From Morinoia aosen (lineage: Eukaryota; Arthropoda; Malacostraca; Amphipoda; Talitridae), in assembly GCA_030386875.1 (NCBI GenBank), contig CM059577.1:24377038-24441037 (forward strand): DNA of 64,000 nucleotides, given 5' to 3'. The notes beneath the pieces were generated by a model. The model saw nothing but the letters and a program-made list of their open reading frames with translations. It did not search any database and was not told the DNA's origin. Shown here one piece after another: positions 47,067-58,471 of this stretch. Made by a program: the position numbers and the translations under genes. Position 1 is the stretch's first letter; each line of letters begins with the position of its first letter.

Positions 47067-47647
47067 TACTTTAAGGGCTGTAGTGGACACCGTCTGTTCT
47101 GCCGTGCCGTCTCTGGCTGTGTGTGTGACTGAGAGTAAAGTATATTAGTAAGTTCATGCCTCTGTTTCCCCTGCATAGATGTTTCAACAGAGGAGACCCA
47201 GTCAAACTTTTTCGCCGGAGCATGCATGTTTTTCGCTACCTAAGTGATTTAATTACTTGGGCGGTGAAAAACACGCATACAGGCGGCGTAAAGTTAGACT
47301 GGGGAGAGAAGCGACCGTTCGGTGAGCAGCAAGGAAAACGCGGTATCTATGCACGAGGTGTGTTGCCTCACAGAACATCTCCGCAAGGAAACAGCAAGTT
47401 ACACAGGAAGAGAGAAAGAAGAAACAAATAAGAGATAATGAAGAAGGTATAAACTTGAAAAGTAGAGTGGGCTCGGAAGGTAGAAGCTCCAAAGGCATAT
47501 CTATAGCTGGAGTATAACAGCATCCCTCTGGGGCGCCAGCGCAAGTAACACCTGAGATACAGCCCTAACTAGCCTGGACCTGTTGCACATCCTATGTCCT
47601 CTAAGGCAGGGGTTCTCAAACTTGTTTCAACCAAGGACCAGTTTCAT

Positions 47648-47706
<59 letters not shown>
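47648..47706. repeat. (TA)n microsatellite
   Basis: Almost uninterrupted TA dinucleotides over about 59 bp. Confidence 0.95.
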
Positions 47707-47709
<3 letters not shown>

Positions 47710-48819
47710 GTATGTATATATGGATTCACTGTTAAGTTCGTTCCATTTTGCGGACCCCGGCAAAGTGCCACGGAGCCACTTTGAGAACACCTGCTCTAAG
47801 GGAAGGGGTGTGTGAGCCACGGTAACGTTAGTTGCGTCATCTGCGTGCAGTAATTTGCTTGTGTAGCATTCATACCGTTCTGTCTAGACTCAATGCTGAA
47901 ACTTTATAATGTTCTAGGATGTTCGCGACGCTCCTTCCATATTTTAAAGTATGATAAGTAAAATCGTGTCACCAGAAATTGAATGAATATTCGACCCTTA
48001 AGCCATGCATCATTTGATGCGTATTCCAACTCACACGAATGAGTTGAGACTCAGTTTATATTCAACTAATACGATGCTTCATTTCGAATATGAATAACCA
48101 GGAATAATAGGGACCAATTTTTATCTCATAAGTTCAAATTCGAATACCATCAGATCTTATAACACGGGGATCGACTGTAGTTTATGGGTCGGTAAAATAT
48201 GGTGACAAAAGTTAAAACTAATGTAAACATTCTCAACTAATCCATCATGTAGCCTGGCCCAAATATCGAGTATATTTAGTTAATAATTGAATTATGAAGT
48301 TCTGCCACCGTGAAACTTGTGGTTCTCACGCTCGCGCTCGTGTTAAACGCACAAGTTACCAGAGCGGGCTCGGTGTTTCTTCCCATTGGGAAAAGAAACA
48401 CAGTTACAATTCGCCACTTGATTCAGGTGTTTGGAATGGGTACTCGCTCGACCGTGGGTAATCGTCATGACATCCTGGCGCGAGTTGTGAGGCATCTGAA
48501 CACAAATTGTCGTGCGAGCGTAGCATTTCGATACTCAAGGTGATGCTCAGCAGTAGCGCAGCAGTAAACTGTCGAAGAATAAAATTATTTGGTGCATGTG
48601 ACCATGACGTAGATTATATATGGTGAACGAGTGGCTGTGTGTCCCTCGAATGTTGCTTAAATTCTCACAAATATTGCAGGAATAATCTAATGACGGTGAA
48701 GTAGGCAGAAAATTGTCCTCCTGTCCAATACTGATGGATGATCTTGTTCTCTCTTCTGAAGATGATTATTGAATTCGCGTTCCTGTGAGATCATTCAAAA
48801 CAAGTGTCCAAGTTTCTCT

Positions 48820-49056
48820 CCAGAACGTCTGTGATTTTCGCTGCCCAGCCCAATTTTATGCTCGAGCAGTCAAAACCACAGATGCCTTCACGCCAGAACG
48901 TCTACTATTTTTGTTGCCCAGAGCATCTCTGATTTTTGCCGCCCAGTGCAAAGCTTATGTTTTAGCAGTCAAAACCGGGGATGCCTTTTCGCCAAAACGT
49001 CTGTGATTTGCGCTGCCCAGTGCAATTTTATGCTTCGGTAGTCAAAACCGTGGATA
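48820..49056. repeat. tandem repeat, about 75-80-bp unit, three copies
   Basis: Each copy has 'aacgtctgtgattt' or a variant, 'gctgcccag', 'ttatgct' and 'agtcaaaacc'. Copies are 80-90 percent alike by eye. Confidence 0.75.
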
Positions 49057-49254
49057 CCTGCCGAGAAAGTTAGACTCGCCCACAGGAAGCTTTGCCTCAT
49101 TCTCGTGCGTGTTTGAGCTGCAGATTTTATTTTTATTTTGACGCGCGGGGACTCATTACCTCATTTCTGCGGCTGCCCGTATGCGAGCCAAGCAAAACAA
49201 TACGCGTTTGTGTGTGTGTGTGTCGGAGTGTACGGTCTGCCTTCTGCGCATACA

Positions 49255-50490
49255 CAACCTCATGTCCACACAGATCCACACAGCCTCATATTCACACCGA
49301 TCCACACAGCCTCATGTCCCCGCAGATCCCCACAGCCTCATGTTCACACCGATCCACACAGCCTCATGTCCACGCAGATCCACACAGCCCCATGTTCACA
49401 CTGATTCACACAGCCTCATGTCCACGCAGATCCACACAGCCCCATGTCTACACAGCACCATGTCCACACAGATCCACACAGTCCCATGTCCACACAGCCC
49501 CATGTCCACACAGCCCCATGTTCACACAGATCCACACAGATCCACACAGCCCCATGTCCACACAGATCCACACAGCCCCATGTTCACACAGATCCACACA
49601 GCCCCATGCCCACACAGAGCCACACAGCCCCATGTTCACACAGACCCACACAGCCCCATGTCCACACAGATCCACAAAGCCCCATGTCCACACAGATCCA
49701 CACAGATCCACACAACCCCATGTTCACACAGATCCACACAGCCCCATGCCCACACAGAGCCACACAGCCCCATGTACACACAGATCCACACAGCCCCATG
49801 TCCACAAAGATCCACACAGCCCCATGCCCACACAGAGCCACACAGCCCCATGTTCACACAGATCCACACAGATCCACACAGCCCCATGTCCACACAGATC
49901 CACACAGATCCACACAGCCCCATGTCCACACAGATCCATAAAGCCCCATGTCCACACAGATCCACACAGTCCCATGTCCACACAGATCCACACAGCCCCA
50001 TGTCCACACGGATCCACATAGCCCCTTGTCCAGATAGATCCACACAGCCCCATGTCCACACAGATCCATAAAGCCCCATGTCCACACAGATCCACACAGC
50101 CCCATGTCCACACAGATCCACACAGTCCCATGTCCACACAGATCCACACAGCCCCATGTCCACACAGATCCACACAGCCCCATGTCCAGACAGATCCACA
50201 CAGCCCCATGTCCACACAGATCCATAAAGCCCCATGTCCACACAGATCCACACAGCCCCATGTCCACACAGATCCACACAGTCCCATGTCCACACAGATC
50301 CACACAGCCCCATGTCCACACGGATCCACATAGCCCCATGTCCACACAGAGCCACACAGCCCCATGTCCACACAGATCCACACAGCCCCATGTCCACACA
50401 GAGCCACACAGCACCATGTCCACACAGATCCACACAGCCCCATTTCCACACAGAGCCACACGGCCACATTTCCACACAGAGCCACACAGG
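49255..50490. repeat. minisatellite, about 26-bp unit, over 40 copies
   Basis: The unit is made of CACACAGATC, CACACAGCC and CCATGTC; variants replace ATC with AGC or add an extra CACACAGATC. All frames on both strands stay open for hundreds of codons (for example PHVHTDPHSPM periodicities). These are repeat artefacts. It is flanked by a GT-rich microsatellite at about 49208-49225. Confidence 0.95.
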
Positions 50491-50581
50491 CTTTCACTCA
50501 ACATCCATACATCCTCACATGCTCCTCTTTACACAGCTCCACACAAACTTGTATTTTGCTTCACCCGTGATTGTCTCAGTT

Positions 50582-50640
50582 ACTTGAGTGATGGTACTGG
50601 AGGTGGTACTGGTACTGGTGGTGGTACAGGTACTGGTACA
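50582..50640. repeat. short GGTACT/GGTGGT repeat
   Basis: Twelve or so GGT-initiated hexamers (ggtact, ggtggt, ggtaca) directly follow the 26-bp array. Confidence 0.85.
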
Positions 50641-51269
50641 ACTAACTGCAGCTAAAACCTCACTCGGCTTCTGAGCAAAAAGCCCCAGGTTCGCATTCCT
50701 GTGCTCATTTGGGGTAGAAAGTCATTCCAAAATTCCGCACTCATACCTGGCAATTGCCAGTTAGGCACTCGGTTGTATTCGGGTGCCCGGCATTTCGTTT
50801 TGGCATTAATTATGAGGCATTTGGAACCCTGATGTCGTGTACGTTGTATTTGAATTATTTTACGATGTTCAATGTCTCACGTATCAACTTGACTGGAATG
50901 TTGACTGTGTCGCGCATTAACTTCACTGGAGGATTTAATGTACCATGTATCAAGGCGATTTGAATAGAACATTCATTGTAGTTTTTGAAATATACCAGGA
51001 AGAATTGCTGGTTAAGAGTCCATACATATTGACGATCATTTTACCTACATCCAAAAATCATTCCGCTCTAATACAATGTTGTAGAATTTGATTTCAATAC
51101 GAGTGTTCCATTATTAACTCCTTCATTTTTCCTACAGTTTAGGAAAGTCTTTGCCAACGCCGGATTCTATCTTTTATTTGCCACAGAACCTTTAGTGCCG
51201 ACCAGCGCTTGTGTGAGGGATCAGCGACCCTATATAGCTCATTTTAGATTGTGCTCCTCAGATCTTTGT
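50641..51269. other. unassigned non-coding DNA
   Basis: No gene recognised. 'ggttcgcattcc' near 50688 resembles a pol III B box but has no matching A box. Confidence 0.5.
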
Positions 51270-51955
51270 GTGGTAGTGCACACATACTAGCTCTAGTTGC
51301 GCACACACATACTAGCTCTAGTTGTGCACACATACTAGCTCTAGTTGTGCACACACACACACTAGCTCTAGTTGTGCACACATACTAGCTCTAGTTGTGC
51401 ACACATACACACTAGCTCTAGTTGTGCACACACACACACTAGCTCTAGTTGTGCACACATACAAGCTCTAGTTTTGCACACACACTAGCTCTAGTTGCGC
51501 ACACATACACTAGCTCTAGTTGTGCACACACATACTAGCTCTAGTTGTGCACACATACTAGCTCTAGTTGTGCACACACACACTAGCTCTAGTTGTAAAC
51601 ACACACACTAGCTCTAGTTGTGCACACACATACTAGCTCTAGTTGTGCACACACACACTAGCTCTAGTTGTGCACACACACACTAGCTCTAGTTGTGTAC
51701 ACACACTAGCTCTAGTTATGCACACACACACACTAGCTCTAGTTGTGCACACACACTAGCTCTAGTTGTGCACACACACTAGCTCTAGTTTTGCACACAC
51801 ACACTAGCTCTAGTTGTGCACACACACTAGCTCTAGTTGTGCACACACACACTAGCTCTAGTTGTGCACACACACAAGCTCTACATGTGCATACACACAC
51901 AAGCTTTACTTGTGCACACACACGCAAGCTCTACTTGTGTACGCACACAAAATCA
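51270..51955. repeat. minisatellite, about 22-28-bp unit, about 27 copies
   Basis: The unit is CTAGCTCTAGTTGTG followed by a CA run of variable length. Unit length variation comes from the internal (CA)n. The last units drift toward 'aagctctacttgtg'. Confidence 0.92.
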
Positions 51956-52665
51956 AGCTGTGGACACACACAAACACATGCACTGTATAAGTGTTGTGTC
52001 AGGCTAAAATTGTCCGGTGTGGCGCACAATGACAGCGAGGGCTTCAAAATAAAACAGACAATTTAGAGAGCCAATTTCAAGAAGCTCTGAGGCTTAAAGA
52101 AAGTGAAAGCTTTGCGAACAACTCTGGTTTTGACATCAACTTCATACTTATTTTAATGAATTTCAGTTTTATGGTGTACTTAAAGAGCTCTACTATGACT
52201 GACGCTTGTGTCCATGGGCATTAAAGGGTTGAAAATATCTGTATTTTTTGTGGCATCTGAATAGCAAGTAAGCGTTTGAAAAAAGCCAGCAAATCAATTT
52301 CCCGTTGCAACGTGAGTGACTATAAATTATAATAGGCTACAGTAGCTCAATCTCTTATTTGGAGAAGTTCGAAAATAACGAAGAAAACTGAAAAAGGGAA
52401 GCGGGCACAGAATTAAGACAGAAGTCCGCACAGAAGTCAAGACAGAAGTCAGAAGACAGAAGTCCGCTGAAGTCAATAGGGGAGCAAAAAAGATCGACGA
52501 AGTAACCGTGCAGAACGCTGCTTGTGTAGCCTACGATTATCAGAGAAGGAATAACTTGTCTTGTAATTTCGTCGTATTATCGACAATTTTCGCTGGTTAC
52601 AATGCAAAATAGTCCATTTCACAAAAACTTGCGGTAATTTTGGTAAATCTCACCATAAAGTTATA
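51956..52665. other. unassigned non-coding DNA
   Basis: A short direct repeat 'gacagaagtc' occurs three to four times at 52418-52465. Nothing else is recognised. Confidence 0.5.
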
Positions 52666-53844
52666 TCAGGTCGTATCATAAGTCCTGTCCGTTTCCATGT
52701 TGTAGTAAGTTTGAACTTGTATTACAGAAAAAGGTATAAAGTTGTGATCTATTCTGTGAGACAGTCACTCTATTGCGGTTTTTCATACACGTAGCAGTGA
52801 AATTCATTTAGATATTAAGTCATCTTTATCTTCAACTTTTCAATTAACATGCAGCCGTCAACAGAACACATAAGACACATAATGCTGTTTCAGTTTCACT
52901 AAGACTGTAATGCGTCAACAACTGCCAATGCCAAAAATATTCAGGAAGTGTGTGGTCCAGAAGCAGTTACTGGACGGACATGCAGACGATGGTTCTGAAG
53001 CTTTCGAAATGGGGATTACAGCCTTGTAGAAGACAGCCCCCGAGATGGTCGTTCTGTTGAGTTTGGTTCAGCTTAATGGAAGCAACCCTTTAAGCTAATC
53101 CTGTAGTATCCATAAGGCAATTGAGCTCTAAACTTCATGTGAATGCAATGACAATCCAACGTCTCTTAAAAAAGCTGGGAAAGAAACCCAAACTTGGGAG
53201 GTGGGTTCCTTCGCTGTTAATCGTCAGCAGCGCGTGAATGTCTGTGTATCTTTGCATTCCCACCAACTGCAAGACCCTTCGCTGGATAAATTGACCAGGA
53301 CTCCATCCGAAAAAAAATTTGTTGTGTGTTTGGTGGGATCTGAGTGCAATTATTCACTACGATTTTCTTGAAAACAACCAAACAATCACTACAGAACTGT
53401 ACTGTCAACAGTTGCAAGCACTAAATACCGCTTTTAAAAGAAGCGCCCAGCTTTAGTCAATCGAAAGGGCGTCATCCTTCAGCACGGCAACGCGCGTCCG
53501 CATACAGCACGAATGTCTTAGGACACGATTGAAACGCTGAAATGGGAAACATCCCCCCTATTCTTCAGATGTTGCTTCTTCAGACTCCCATCTCTTTAGG
53601 GGTCTTGACAATCATTGAAGGGGAAAACTTTGAAAGACAAAAACAACATCGAAAATGAATTGCAGGTTTTTTATTCAAAACAAAATATTTCCATGAATAA
53701 GGCATTAGAAAATTGATTAGTAGGTGGTCAGAAGTTGTTACTAACGATGGAGGATATGTTGTTAATAAATGAATGTAACTTGAAATGTTTTTACTCTCCC
53801 TATCATGTTAGTGATAAGCGGACAGAAATAATGGTATGACCTGT
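52666..53844 (+). mobile_element. mariner transposon, inactive
   Basis: Imperfect terminal inverted repeats (TCAGGTCGTATCATAAG at the left; the inverse at the right reads ACAGGTCATACCATTAT) contain a shared CTGTCCG word. TA dinucleotides flank both ends (52664-52665 and 53845-53846). Length 1.18 kb is slightly below the usual 1.3 kb. It encloses a broken transposase. Confidence 0.85.
52849..53700 (+). pseudogene. mariner transposase, decayed
   Basis: The start ATG at 52849 gives MQPSTEHIRHIMLFQF, then an in-frame TAA, then NIQEVCGPEAVTGRTCRRWF and a TGA. Further on VWWDLSAIIHYDFLENNQTI carries the first catalytic Asp. The second motif reads QHGNARPHTA, so the catalytic Asp of the usual HDNA is Gly. 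The third region PYSSDVASSDSHLF keeps its Asp. Several frameshifts and mixed stop types (TAA, TGA, TAG) show ordinary decay. Confidence 0.85.
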
Positions 53845-54805
53845 TACATATATACTAACGGCTAAATATACAATGTGACAGCTAAAATTCCTTAGTAAAA
53901 TCATTTGCAGATTGACTCCTTTATTTTTATTGAGTTCTCTTTTTTGTGTAAGGTTAAAAACGGAATGTATTTCAATCAACTTATATCGCATTCGACATCA
54001 GGACTTTGCAGTCACTGGGTCGTGTTCTGGCATCCAGTATACAGCATGAAACTTGAGAAGAGACTAAGCAGGAGCGCAAAGTAAAGGAATTAACAAACTG
54101 CATATAATTATAATAACATTGATTATAGCGTGATTCTGTAATAACTAGAGGACATACACGGCCCGTCAAAAATGGCGGGATTCGGTATTTTCCTTATATC
54201 ATTCTTGCATATGAGGATGATAGACAAATACATCCATCCTAATTGTCCGCGATAATAAAATATTCTCATACTTGTGCACTTATCACAGATACGTTCACTA
54301 AGCATCCTGAGCGTGAAAGACCAACCAATTTACAGTAATGTGTTTATTGAGATTCCCTTTGCAATAACATAGGAAAAATTATGCACAAAAATATATTAAT
54401 TTATTTATATATGAATTAAAGGGACACCTGGCGTTTCATTGTGCAGTAAATCATTATTTGCCAGGAAGTTTTTGAAAGAATTGTAATGTCTTTTTCCTCG
54501 CGATAAGTTACATTTTCTTTTTTATTCAATTTTCTTGCCACAATATTTTTTGCCTTGTAGACAGAAGTGATGTGGATGCTAGGTATCATTTAAATGGTAC
54601 ATCGTTTAAATGGTATCTATTCTAACATTTAAATAAATATGAAGCATTGGGAATTTTGCAGACAGGAGATATGTCAATATTTAAATTGAGCAAATTAATA
54701 TACTGGGGATCAGAGGCGATAGAATACCGTGATGAGTGATTATTTTGGAAAGTGGGACCCGCGCAACCCACTTGCTTAATGATCATTACCTTGACACCGT
54801 CACCT
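53845..54805. other. unassigned non-coding DNA
   Basis: AT-rich, no recognised gene or repeat. Confidence 0.5.
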
Positions 54806-55284
54806 CCGCAATCACCCCATCAACACCAACACCACCACCACCTCCACAACAACCCATCATCACGAACACCACAACCACTCCCACAATGTCCCCTCATCAC
54901 CACTGCTTCTACAGTGTCCTCATCATCACCACTCTCACAACAACCTTCATTACCACCATCACCTCCCCTTCCACTCCGTCCCTCATCACCACCACGTCCA
55001 TAATTGCCCCTCATCACCACCATCACCACCACGTCCATAATTGCCCCTCATCACCACCATCACCACCACGTCCAAAATTGCCCCTCATCACCACCATCAC
55101 CGTGGTACCACGTCCATAATTGCCCCTCATCACCACCATCATCACCACGTCCATAATTGCCCCTCATCACCACCATCACCACCACGTCCATAACTGCCTC
55201 TCATCACCACTATCACCACCACGTCCATAATTGCCCCTCATCACCACCATCACCACCACGTCCATAATTGCCCCTCATCACCAC
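54806..55284. repeat. minisatellite, 37-bp unit (left part)
   Basis: The unit combines CCACCATCACCACCACGTCC with ATAATTGCCCCTCATCA. It is degenerate (CAC/CAT-rich) before about 54990 and regular afterwards. The array is interrupted by the gypsy-type element and resumes at 58472. Confidence 0.92.
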
Positions 55285-55438
55285 TGTCATATTAAGATTG
55301 AAATATCAAAACTTCGTTGTGTATCCTGTCTACCGGCGTTTAGGATAGATGTACGAAGCAATCTGTATTTTCAATGTTAAAGTTGATTTTTAGTTGATTA
55401 AAACCTGCCTTAAGGTTTTTGCTTTTTATTTCACGACA
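55285..55438 (+). repeat. left LTR
   Basis: 154 bp from TGTCATATTAAG to TTTCACGACA. I see no difference from the right LTR. Unusually short for gypsy, but comparable to some compact invertebrate elements. Confidence 0.92.
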
Positions 55439-55440
55439 AT

Positions 55441-55728
55441 TTAATCAACTAAAAATCAACTTTAACATTGAAAATACAGATTGCTTCGTACATCTATCCT
55501 AAACGCCGGTAGACAGGATACACAACGAAGTTTTGATATTTCAATCTTAATATGACATTCTTCCCCTCTGACGTTAATCCCATCTGACATTTCAATCACC
55601 ACCCATAACGTTGAGGCTCTCGTCTGGCATCCAGATCAGTGTATCTATTGACCGTGGCTGAATAATCAATGCACAACCTTTTCTTATGACGATTTGTTTC
55701 ATCTTTTGCAATGACCACCTGCGCTCTG
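55441..55728 (-). repeat. inverted LTR plus 3'-end and pol fragments
   Basis: 55441-55557 is the reverse complement of the LTR lacking about 37 bp of its 3' end. 55558-55625 is the reverse complement of the sequence just upstream of the right LTR, including the polypurine tract. 55626-55728 is the reverse complement of part of the reverse transcriptase (about 56079-56181). The LTR and its inverse meet with almost no spacer, forming a long hairpin. Confidence 0.88.
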
Positions 55729-55730
55729 TT

Positions 55731-55860
55731 AATCTGAAACTAAACAACCGTGAGTACCCCCACACTAGTCTTGGGGTGGTAAAAGATCTTTGTAGCGATA
55801 TTCTGCTTGGCATTGATTTTTAGAGCCAACATTCATCAGTCTCAATAACATATGGCGGGG
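55731..55860 (+). pseudogene. gypsy-type protease, C-terminal fragment
   Basis: The frame reads DLCSDILLGIDF, a TAG at 55821-55823, then SQHSSVSITYGG. This corresponds to the end of a retropepsin (hydrophobic ILLGxDF motif). The catalytic DTG part is missing, replaced by the inverted segment. One frameshift separates it from the reverse transcriptase. Confidence 0.65.
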
Positions 55861-55905
55861 GAAAAGCCGTAACTCAGAATTCACAATCATGGTTCATGTT
55901 GTTTA

Positions 55906-56760
55906 ATGGCTGCTAGTGTGTCAGAGCCTCTCCTATTTGCGAATATGAAGGAAGGAGTAAAACCGGTAGCAACCAAGTCTAGGGAATTTGGCCGAGCAGA
56001 TCGCGAATTCATCGCTCAAGAGATTCGTCATCTCCTTTCTGAAGGTATCATTGAGCCGAGCACGTCAGCCTGGAGAGCGCAGGTGGTCATTGCAAAAGAT
56101 GAAACAAATCGTCATAAGAAAAGGTTGTGCATTGATTATTCAGCCACGGTCAATAGATACACTGATCTGGATGCCTATCCTCTCCCTAAAATTTAAAACA
56201 TGATGAACGAATTGGCAAAGTACAAAGTTTTCTCAACATTTGACCTCAAGAGTGCTTATCACTAGGTTCCTATCCGTGATTCTGATAAGCCATTTACTGC
56301 GTTTGAGGCAAATGGAAGATTGTACTAGTTCAAGAGAGTTCCGTTCGGGGTTACGAATGGAGTAGCCGTATTTCAAAGAGCTATTGATGAATTTGTTGAG
56401 GAAGAGCACCTTAATGGGGCATTTCCGTACCTTGACAATATTACTATTGCTGGACGCTCTTAAGAGGAACACGATAAGAATCTTGCGAGGTTTATGGCTG
56501 CTGCCAAGCGGAGGAAGTTGACATTTAATTCATCAAAAACGGTGACATCTGCAAGATCTATTAACTTACTCGGTTATAGACTGGAAAACGGTTTGATCAA
56601 ACCAGATCCGGACAGACTAGAACCTCTGTAACAGCTCCCGCCACCCACTAGTTTTGCTGCTCTTCAGAGAACACTTGGCATGTTTGCTTACTATGCAAAA
56701 TGGATTCCTGGATTCTCCGACAAGGCTCGAGCTTTGTACCAGGCTAAAACATTCCCATCA
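55906..56760 (+). pseudogene. gypsy-type reverse transcriptase with five in-frame TAR codons
   Basis: It contains the RT signatures EGIIEPSTSAWRAQVVIA, FSTFDLKSAYH, FKRVPFGVTNGVAVFQ and FPYLDNITIAG; the catalytic box reads YLDN where YxDD is usual. In one continuous frame lie TAA 56194, TAG 56263 (YH*VPI), TAG 56326 (LY*FKR), TAA 56461 (GRS*EEH) and TAA 56629 (EPL*QL). The second to fourth are at positions that are glutamine in most gypsy elements. No TGA occurs in this stretch until a frameshift near 56740. The methionine at 55906 is merely the first in frame; the protein would normally be part of a polyprotein. Confidence 0.85.
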
Positions 56761-58279
56761 CCGCATTCGAAACTTTGAAGAGGCTTCTTGGGACAGCGGC
56801 ACTAAGCGGCATCGACGATTCGCTTCCTTTTATTGTGGAATGTGATGCTTCTGACGTTGCCGTATCGGCAACCTTGAACCAAGGGGGACGTCCGATCGCT
56901 TTTCTATCCAGAACGCTTAATGCGAGTGAAAAGCACTATACCCGGCTGTCGAAAAGGAGGCGACTGCCATTATCGAAGCTGTGAGGAAGTGGACTCACAT
57001 ATTATCTGGTCACCATTTCACTATAATTACTGATCAGAGGTCGGTAGCATTTATGCTGGATAACCGGAAAAGGACAAAGATCAAGAATGATAAAATACAA
57101 GGATGGAGACTAGAACTCGCTAATTTCAGTTACTCCATCCGATATCGACCAGGCAAAAAGAACGTTGCCCCCGATGCTTTTACTCGCGCCTTCTGTGCAT
57201 CAACGTCCGGTTCCAATCGCCTTGTGGAAATTCATAACGGTCTCTGTCATCCGGGAATTACTAGGATGCTACACTTCGTGAGAAGCAGGAACTTACCATT
57301 TTCAACTGATGATGTCAAGAACGTGTGTTCTTCTTGTCAAATCTGCGCAGAAGTCAAGCCGAATTTTTATAAGCCACGATCGGACAATGTTCTTATAAAA
57401 GCAACACACGCAATGGAGGGATTAAGTATTGATTTTAAGGGCCCAATTCCATCGCGTACCGGGAACAAATACTTATTTACAGCCATTGATGAATTTTCCC
57501 GATTCCCTTTCGCAATCCCTTGTTAAAATATGACATCTCAAACTGTTGTGAGGTGTCTAGACACCATATTTTCTTTGTGCGGAATGCCAAACTATGGGCA
57601 TTCTGATCGTGGGCAAGCATTTTTATCTCGTGAAGTCCGAGAATACCTCATCAATCGAGGAGTTGCAACTAGTAAGACAACTCCATATCATCCAACCGGG
57701 AATAGCTAAATTGAAAGATATAATGGCATCATTTGGAAATGTATTCAATTGGCCATGAAGACTCATGGCGTAGATCAACAAGAATGGGAATCAGTTCTAC
57801 CGCAAGCTCTCCATTCGATACGCTCTTTATTATCTACGTCTACCAATACTACGCCACATGAACGATTTTTCAATTTCCCAAGACGATCTTGTCAAAGTAC
57901 ATCACTCCCATCCTGGCTTATGACCCCAGGTCCTGTACTACTGCGCCGTTTCGGTCGGACTCACAAAGAAGAGCCATTGGTGGACGAAGTTGAACTTGTA
58001 TAGGCGAATCCCGCGTATGCCCACATCAAGTATCCGAACGGTCGTGAAAACACTGTATCCCTGAAAGACTTAGCGCCCTGTTCCTAATAGCCAAATCGCC
58101 AAAGTGAGGCACCTAATTTCTCGCCCGTTGAGGCAACCGAAGTGGACAAGGAGGCCCCGCAATTGGTTGTTGTGGAGGACCAGCCGAGTATGAAAAATTC
58201 TGACCATACCGAAAGTAGCACCCCGGTTTTGCGACGCTCCACTCGAGAGAGACGAGAGCCTCAACGTTATGGGTGGTGA
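56761..58279 (+). pseudogene. gypsy-type RNase H and integrase with in-frame TAR codons
   Basis: RNase H reads VECDASDVAVSATLNQGG and FLSRTLNASEKHY, followed by a second frameshift near 56945. Then ITDQRSVAFMLDNR is followed by the integrase: an HHCC finger (CHPGITRML...CSSCQIC), the first Asp in LSIDFKGPIP, the second in GHSDRGQAF, and Glu in IERYNG. From about 56981 the frame is continuous to a TGA at 58277 and contains TAA 57524, TAA 57707 (GNS*IER), TAG 58001 and the pair TAA-TAG 58085-58090. The C-terminus RRSTRERREPQRYGW is typical of gypsy pol, directly before TGA, so TGA is the real stop. Confidence 0.87.
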
Positions 58280-58305
58280 TTGAAATGTCAGATGGGATTA
58301 ACGTC

Positions 58306-58317
58306 AGAGGGGAAGAA
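58306..58317 (+). promoter_or_regulatory. polypurine tract of the LTR element
   Basis: AGAGGGGAAGAA immediately precedes the right LTR and would prime plus-strand DNA synthesis. Its inverse copy is at 55558. Confidence 0.85.
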
Positions 58318-58471
58318 TGTCATATTAAGATTGAAATATCAAAACTTCGTTGTGTATCCTGTCTACCGGCGTTTAGGATAGATGTACGAAGCAATCTGTA
58401 TTTTCAATGTTAAAGTTGATTTTTAGTTGATTAAAACCTGCCTTAAGGTTTTTGCTTTTTATTTCACGACA
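58318..58471 (+). repeat. right LTR
   Basis: 154 bp, apparently identical to the left LTR, followed by the accac target duplication and the continuing minisatellite. Confidence 0.92.

Larger units (their letters stand above)
46563..49254. other. possible intron with tandem repeats; no further exon found
   Basis: It contains the repeat at 46975-47066, the (TA)n tract at 47648-47706 and a three-copy repeat at 48820-49056. A 77-codon frame at 48310-48543 has a hydrophobic start but no ATG and is not supported. Confidence 0.5.
55285..58471 (+). mobile_element. gypsy-type LTR retrotransposon with in-frame TAA/TAG codons
   Basis: Two 154-bp LTRs that appear identical (55285-55438 and 58318-58471; TG...CA ends) bound a 3.19-kb element with a 5-bp target duplication, accac, at 55280-55284 and 58472-58476. 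A polypurine tract precedes the right LTR. Order: left LTR, inverted LTR and 3'-end piece, inverted pol piece, protease end, reverse transcriptase, RNase H, integrase, right LTR. Gag and the normal primer-binding site are absent, so this copy is non-autonomous. It is inserted in the 37-bp minisatellite. Confidence 0.9.

Noticed and set aside
48310..48543. A 77-codon frame with a hydrophobic signal-peptide-like start
   Set aside because: It begins with GTG, there is no ATG in frame, and the only upstream AG has no pyrimidine tract. It could be an exon but is not supported.
49092..50655. Long ORFs (up to about 310 codons) on both strands over the 26-bp array
   Set aside because: They follow the repeat period, exist in all frames and have no start context, splice sites or non-repeat domain. 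They arise because the unit lacks stop words.
52849..53700. The mariner transposase as a second case of in-frame recoding
   Set aside because: Its stops are of all types, including TGA, and do not fall on glutamine positions; there are frameshifts and a lost catalytic Asp. This is ordinary pseudogene decay.
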